Positions 21,853-23,381 of a DNA stretch of 23,381 nt are shown piece after piece. The stretch is taken from positions 1 to 23,381 of the forward strand of contig CAJMPU010000027.1 in the NCBI GenBank assembly GCA_905215505.1, read 5' to 3'. The position numbers and the translations under genes were made by a program. The notes beneath the pieces are model-generated. The model made no database searches, had not been told where the DNA came from, and was given only the letters and a program-made list of their open reading frames with translations. Source of the stretch: an uncultured bacterium (GTDB taxonomy: Bacteria > Actinomycetota > Coriobacteriia > Coriobacteriales > Coriobacteriaceae). Position 1 is the first letter of the stretch. Each line of letters starts with the position of its first letter.

Positions 21853-23100
21853 CTACCGTTCGTTAATATAGGTGCGGTGCGGAAACTTTAGACCTGGGAA
21901 CAATTTGCTCGTCAGCTCGCAGAAATAACCATCCGTCATGCTTGCGATGTAATCGACGACGGCCTGATCCTTGTCATCCTGCCAGGCATAGGCGCGATCG
22001 TAGTAGGAAAGCTGCTGCTCAACACGCGAAATGTGGTGCTTAAAGATGTAGGAGGACTCGTCACCCTCGTTTATATCCTGCAGGCAACGGTCGTAGAGCT
22101 TTTCGAAGGCCTCGCGCAGTTCCACTTCGGAGTCGCCTTCGATACCGCCCTTGCTATAGATCTTCTCGTAGTTCTCGCGCTTCGCCCGCCGGATCTCCTC
22201 AAACAGGTCCTCGCTCATCTCGATACGCGGTTTGCCGTAGCTATGCTCAACGATATCGATAGAAGCGTGCGTGAGGATCCAGCTGTTGTAAGCCCCGCCC
22301 AGGCCATCGTCAAAAGCGTCGGGTGACAACAGGCCCGCCGCAATGGCGTCTTGGCGATCGCGCCCAACGTAGGCGAGGATATCCGAAATGCGGACCACAC
22401 AGCCCTCGAGCGTCATGGGGCGCAGGTGCTCGATCGCGCCATAGCCTGTGGCAATGCAGTCCTCGACGGTTCGGTCGAACTGGTCAAAGGAGCCCATATC
22501 CGAGAGCTCAAACACACGTTGCTCGTACTCGCCGTTGTGGCACAGTACGCCGTCGAGCGTCTGGAGCGACACATTGCGGCCGTACAGCACGTCGAGCACG
22601 CGGACCGACTGAACGTTATGGAAAAAATAGCGGCCCGTGCGATCGTGATAGATATCGTTGAGGAATCGCTCACCGGCATGGCCAAAGGGCGTGTGACCCA
22701 AGTCGTGGCCCAGGCCAATCGCCTCGATCAGATCGCAGTTGAGCCCCAAGGCGCGGCCGATATCGCGTGCGATGCGCGAAACAAGCTGCACGTGCAGGCC
22801 GCGGCGCGACAGATCATCATTGCTACGGAAGCTAAAGACCTGCGTTTTGCCTGCATACCGGGTGTACGCCGGAAGATGAAGTATCTTTTCGGTATCGCGC
22901 ATAAACGCCGGACGCATAAGCGTGCCCTTGTCGACAGCGCGATCAATACGACGAATGACCTGGTCATCGCCGCATCGATAAGGATTAACGAAACCGGAGG
23001 CGCGATCGGCGGCGATACGCTCGACCAACTCGGGCGACAACGCCGCGGGAATGCGGTCCATGCGCGCCTTAAAGACGGCCGTTTCTTGATTAGTTACCAT
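21853..23100 (-). CDS. dgt: HD-domain deoxyguanosinetriphosphate triphosphohydrolase-like protein
   Basis: A 415-residue HD-superfamily protein of the dGTPase type, cleaving dNTPs to nucleoside and triphosphate and so shaping the nucleotide pool. Motifs: RDTEKILHLPAYTRYAGKTQVF (68-89; first His at 75, KTQVF at 85-89), HVQLVSRIARDIGRALGLN (103-121), the HD pair 132-133 in IGLGHDLGHTPFGHAGERF, and a later Asp in VVRISDILAYVGRD. Length fits type-2-like dGTPases. The start at 23100 has AAGGAG seven bases upstream; a start at 23127 is less likely. It follows a membrane-protein gene by about 30 bases and precedes rarA by 45. In other Actinobacteria dgt often lies by dnaG, which is not here. Confidence 0.93.
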   Translation of the reverse strand: MVTNQETAVFKARMDRIPAALSPELVERIAADRASGFVNPYRCGDDQVIRRIDRAVDKGTLMRPAFMRDTEKILHLPAYTRYAGKTQVFSFRSNDDLSRRGLHVQLVSRIARDIGRALGLNCDLIEAIGLGHDLGHTPFGHAGERFLNDIYHDRTGRYFFHNVQSVRVLDVLYGRNVSLQTLDGVLCHNGEYEQRVFELSDMGSFDQFDRTVEDCIATGYGAIEHLRPMTLEGCVVRISDILAYVGRDRQDAIAAGLLSPDAFDDGLGGAYNSWILTHASIDIVEHSYGKPRIEMSEDLFEEIRRAKRENYEKIYSKGGIEGDSEVELREAFEKLYDRCLQDINEGDESSYIFKHHISRVEQQLSYYDRAYAWQDDKDQAVVDYIASMTDGYFCELTSKLFPGLKFPHRTYINER

Positions 23101-23131
23101 GGCATGCTCCTTAAGAAGAATGCGCAATCGG

Positions 23132-23381
23132 TTACAATGTGCAGCCCACGACCTCGATTATGGCAAAAATCGGCACTAGAAACGGGAGCAATGGCAGAGA
23201 ACGCGTTTTTGTGAAGAGGCAGGAGAGGGCCAGCACCAGGAGCGCGACGGCAAATGCCACGATGCCGCCCAGAGGGTCGAGCGTGCAAAGCGCGAAAAGC
23301 GCCTTGTCATCCGCCGTGCGGATGCCGGGGGCTTGGCGGCTGCGCCGCCAGCTCGACCCAGGGAGCACACGCGCAGGGTAG
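23132..23381 (-). CDS. Membrane protein, 3' end only (runs off the window)
   Basis: A minus-strand frame open to the right edge of the window, ending 31 bases before the dgt start. The last about 50 residues hold two hydrophobic stretches (GGIVAFAVALLVLALSCLF and LPLLPFLVPIFAIIEVVGC) split by a short basic turn (TKTRS), the look of a helical hairpin in the membrane. The N-terminal portion is outside the window. Other frames overlap here, so this choice rests on the membrane-like composition and the same orientation as dgt. Family not recognised. Confidence 0.45.
   Translation of the reverse strand, partial: YPARVLPGSSWRRSRQAPGIRTADDKALFALCTLDPLGGIVAFAVALLVLALSCLFTKTRSLPLLPFLVPIFAIIEVVGCTL

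Overview
The window is about 60% G+C and densely packed with bacterial genes. Nearly all of them lie on the minus strand in tightly spaced, often overlapping runs. Protein content and gene order point to an anaerobic gut actinobacterium of the class Coriobacteriia, most likely Collinsella or a close relative. This is inferred from recognition of the proteins, not from a database search. Most of the window is core genome (translation, transcription, cell wall, DNA repair). I see no prophage, CRISPR array, transposase, tRNA or rRNA.

Layout from left to right. Bases 1-374 hold no convincing gene: a striking nested inverted repeat (1-118) and a bidirectional terminator (305-342). A three-domain fructose-type PTS permease (minus) is divergent from an RpiR-type regulator (plus), and the intergenic region carries clear palindromes. 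A hairpin separates the regulator from a long minus-strand translation/repair cluster. In transcription order this cluster is efp, asp23-like, nusB, xseB, tlyA, nadK, recN. It resembles the Bacillus efp-yqhY-nusB-(folD-xseA)-xseB-(ispA-dxs)-tlyA-(ahrC)-recN region, but without folD, xseA, ispA, dxs and ahrC and with nadK inserted. Upstream of it are a single M24 peptidase gene (pepP) with its own terminators, and the run alaS, ruvX, mltG, yqeG, aroK, aroB-like, whose members touch or overlap.

Further upstream is a small plus-strand membrane-protein gene, then a co-oriented stress-sigma unit: rarA, a DUF948-like membrane protein, an RsbW-like anti-sigma factor, a SigB/SigF-type sigma factor and an AI-2E/PerM-family permease. 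Beyond it are a dGTPase-like HD hydrolase and the 3' end of a membrane-protein gene cut by the window edge.

The points most worth following are: (1) the aroB homologue keeps the overall dehydroquinate synthase layout but has lost the NAD loop, the zinc ligands and the catalytic lysines, and carries a cysteine cluster, while its partner aroK looks intact; (2) the RsbW-like protein has lost the N, G1 and G2 boxes and no anti-anti-sigma gene is adjacent; (3) a perfect 11-bp hairpin with a UACG loop lies inside xseB; (4) a 25-bp perfect inverted repeat encloses a second hairpin at the left edge; (5) the small membrane-protein gene sits antisense within the probable 3' UTR of the sigma unit.
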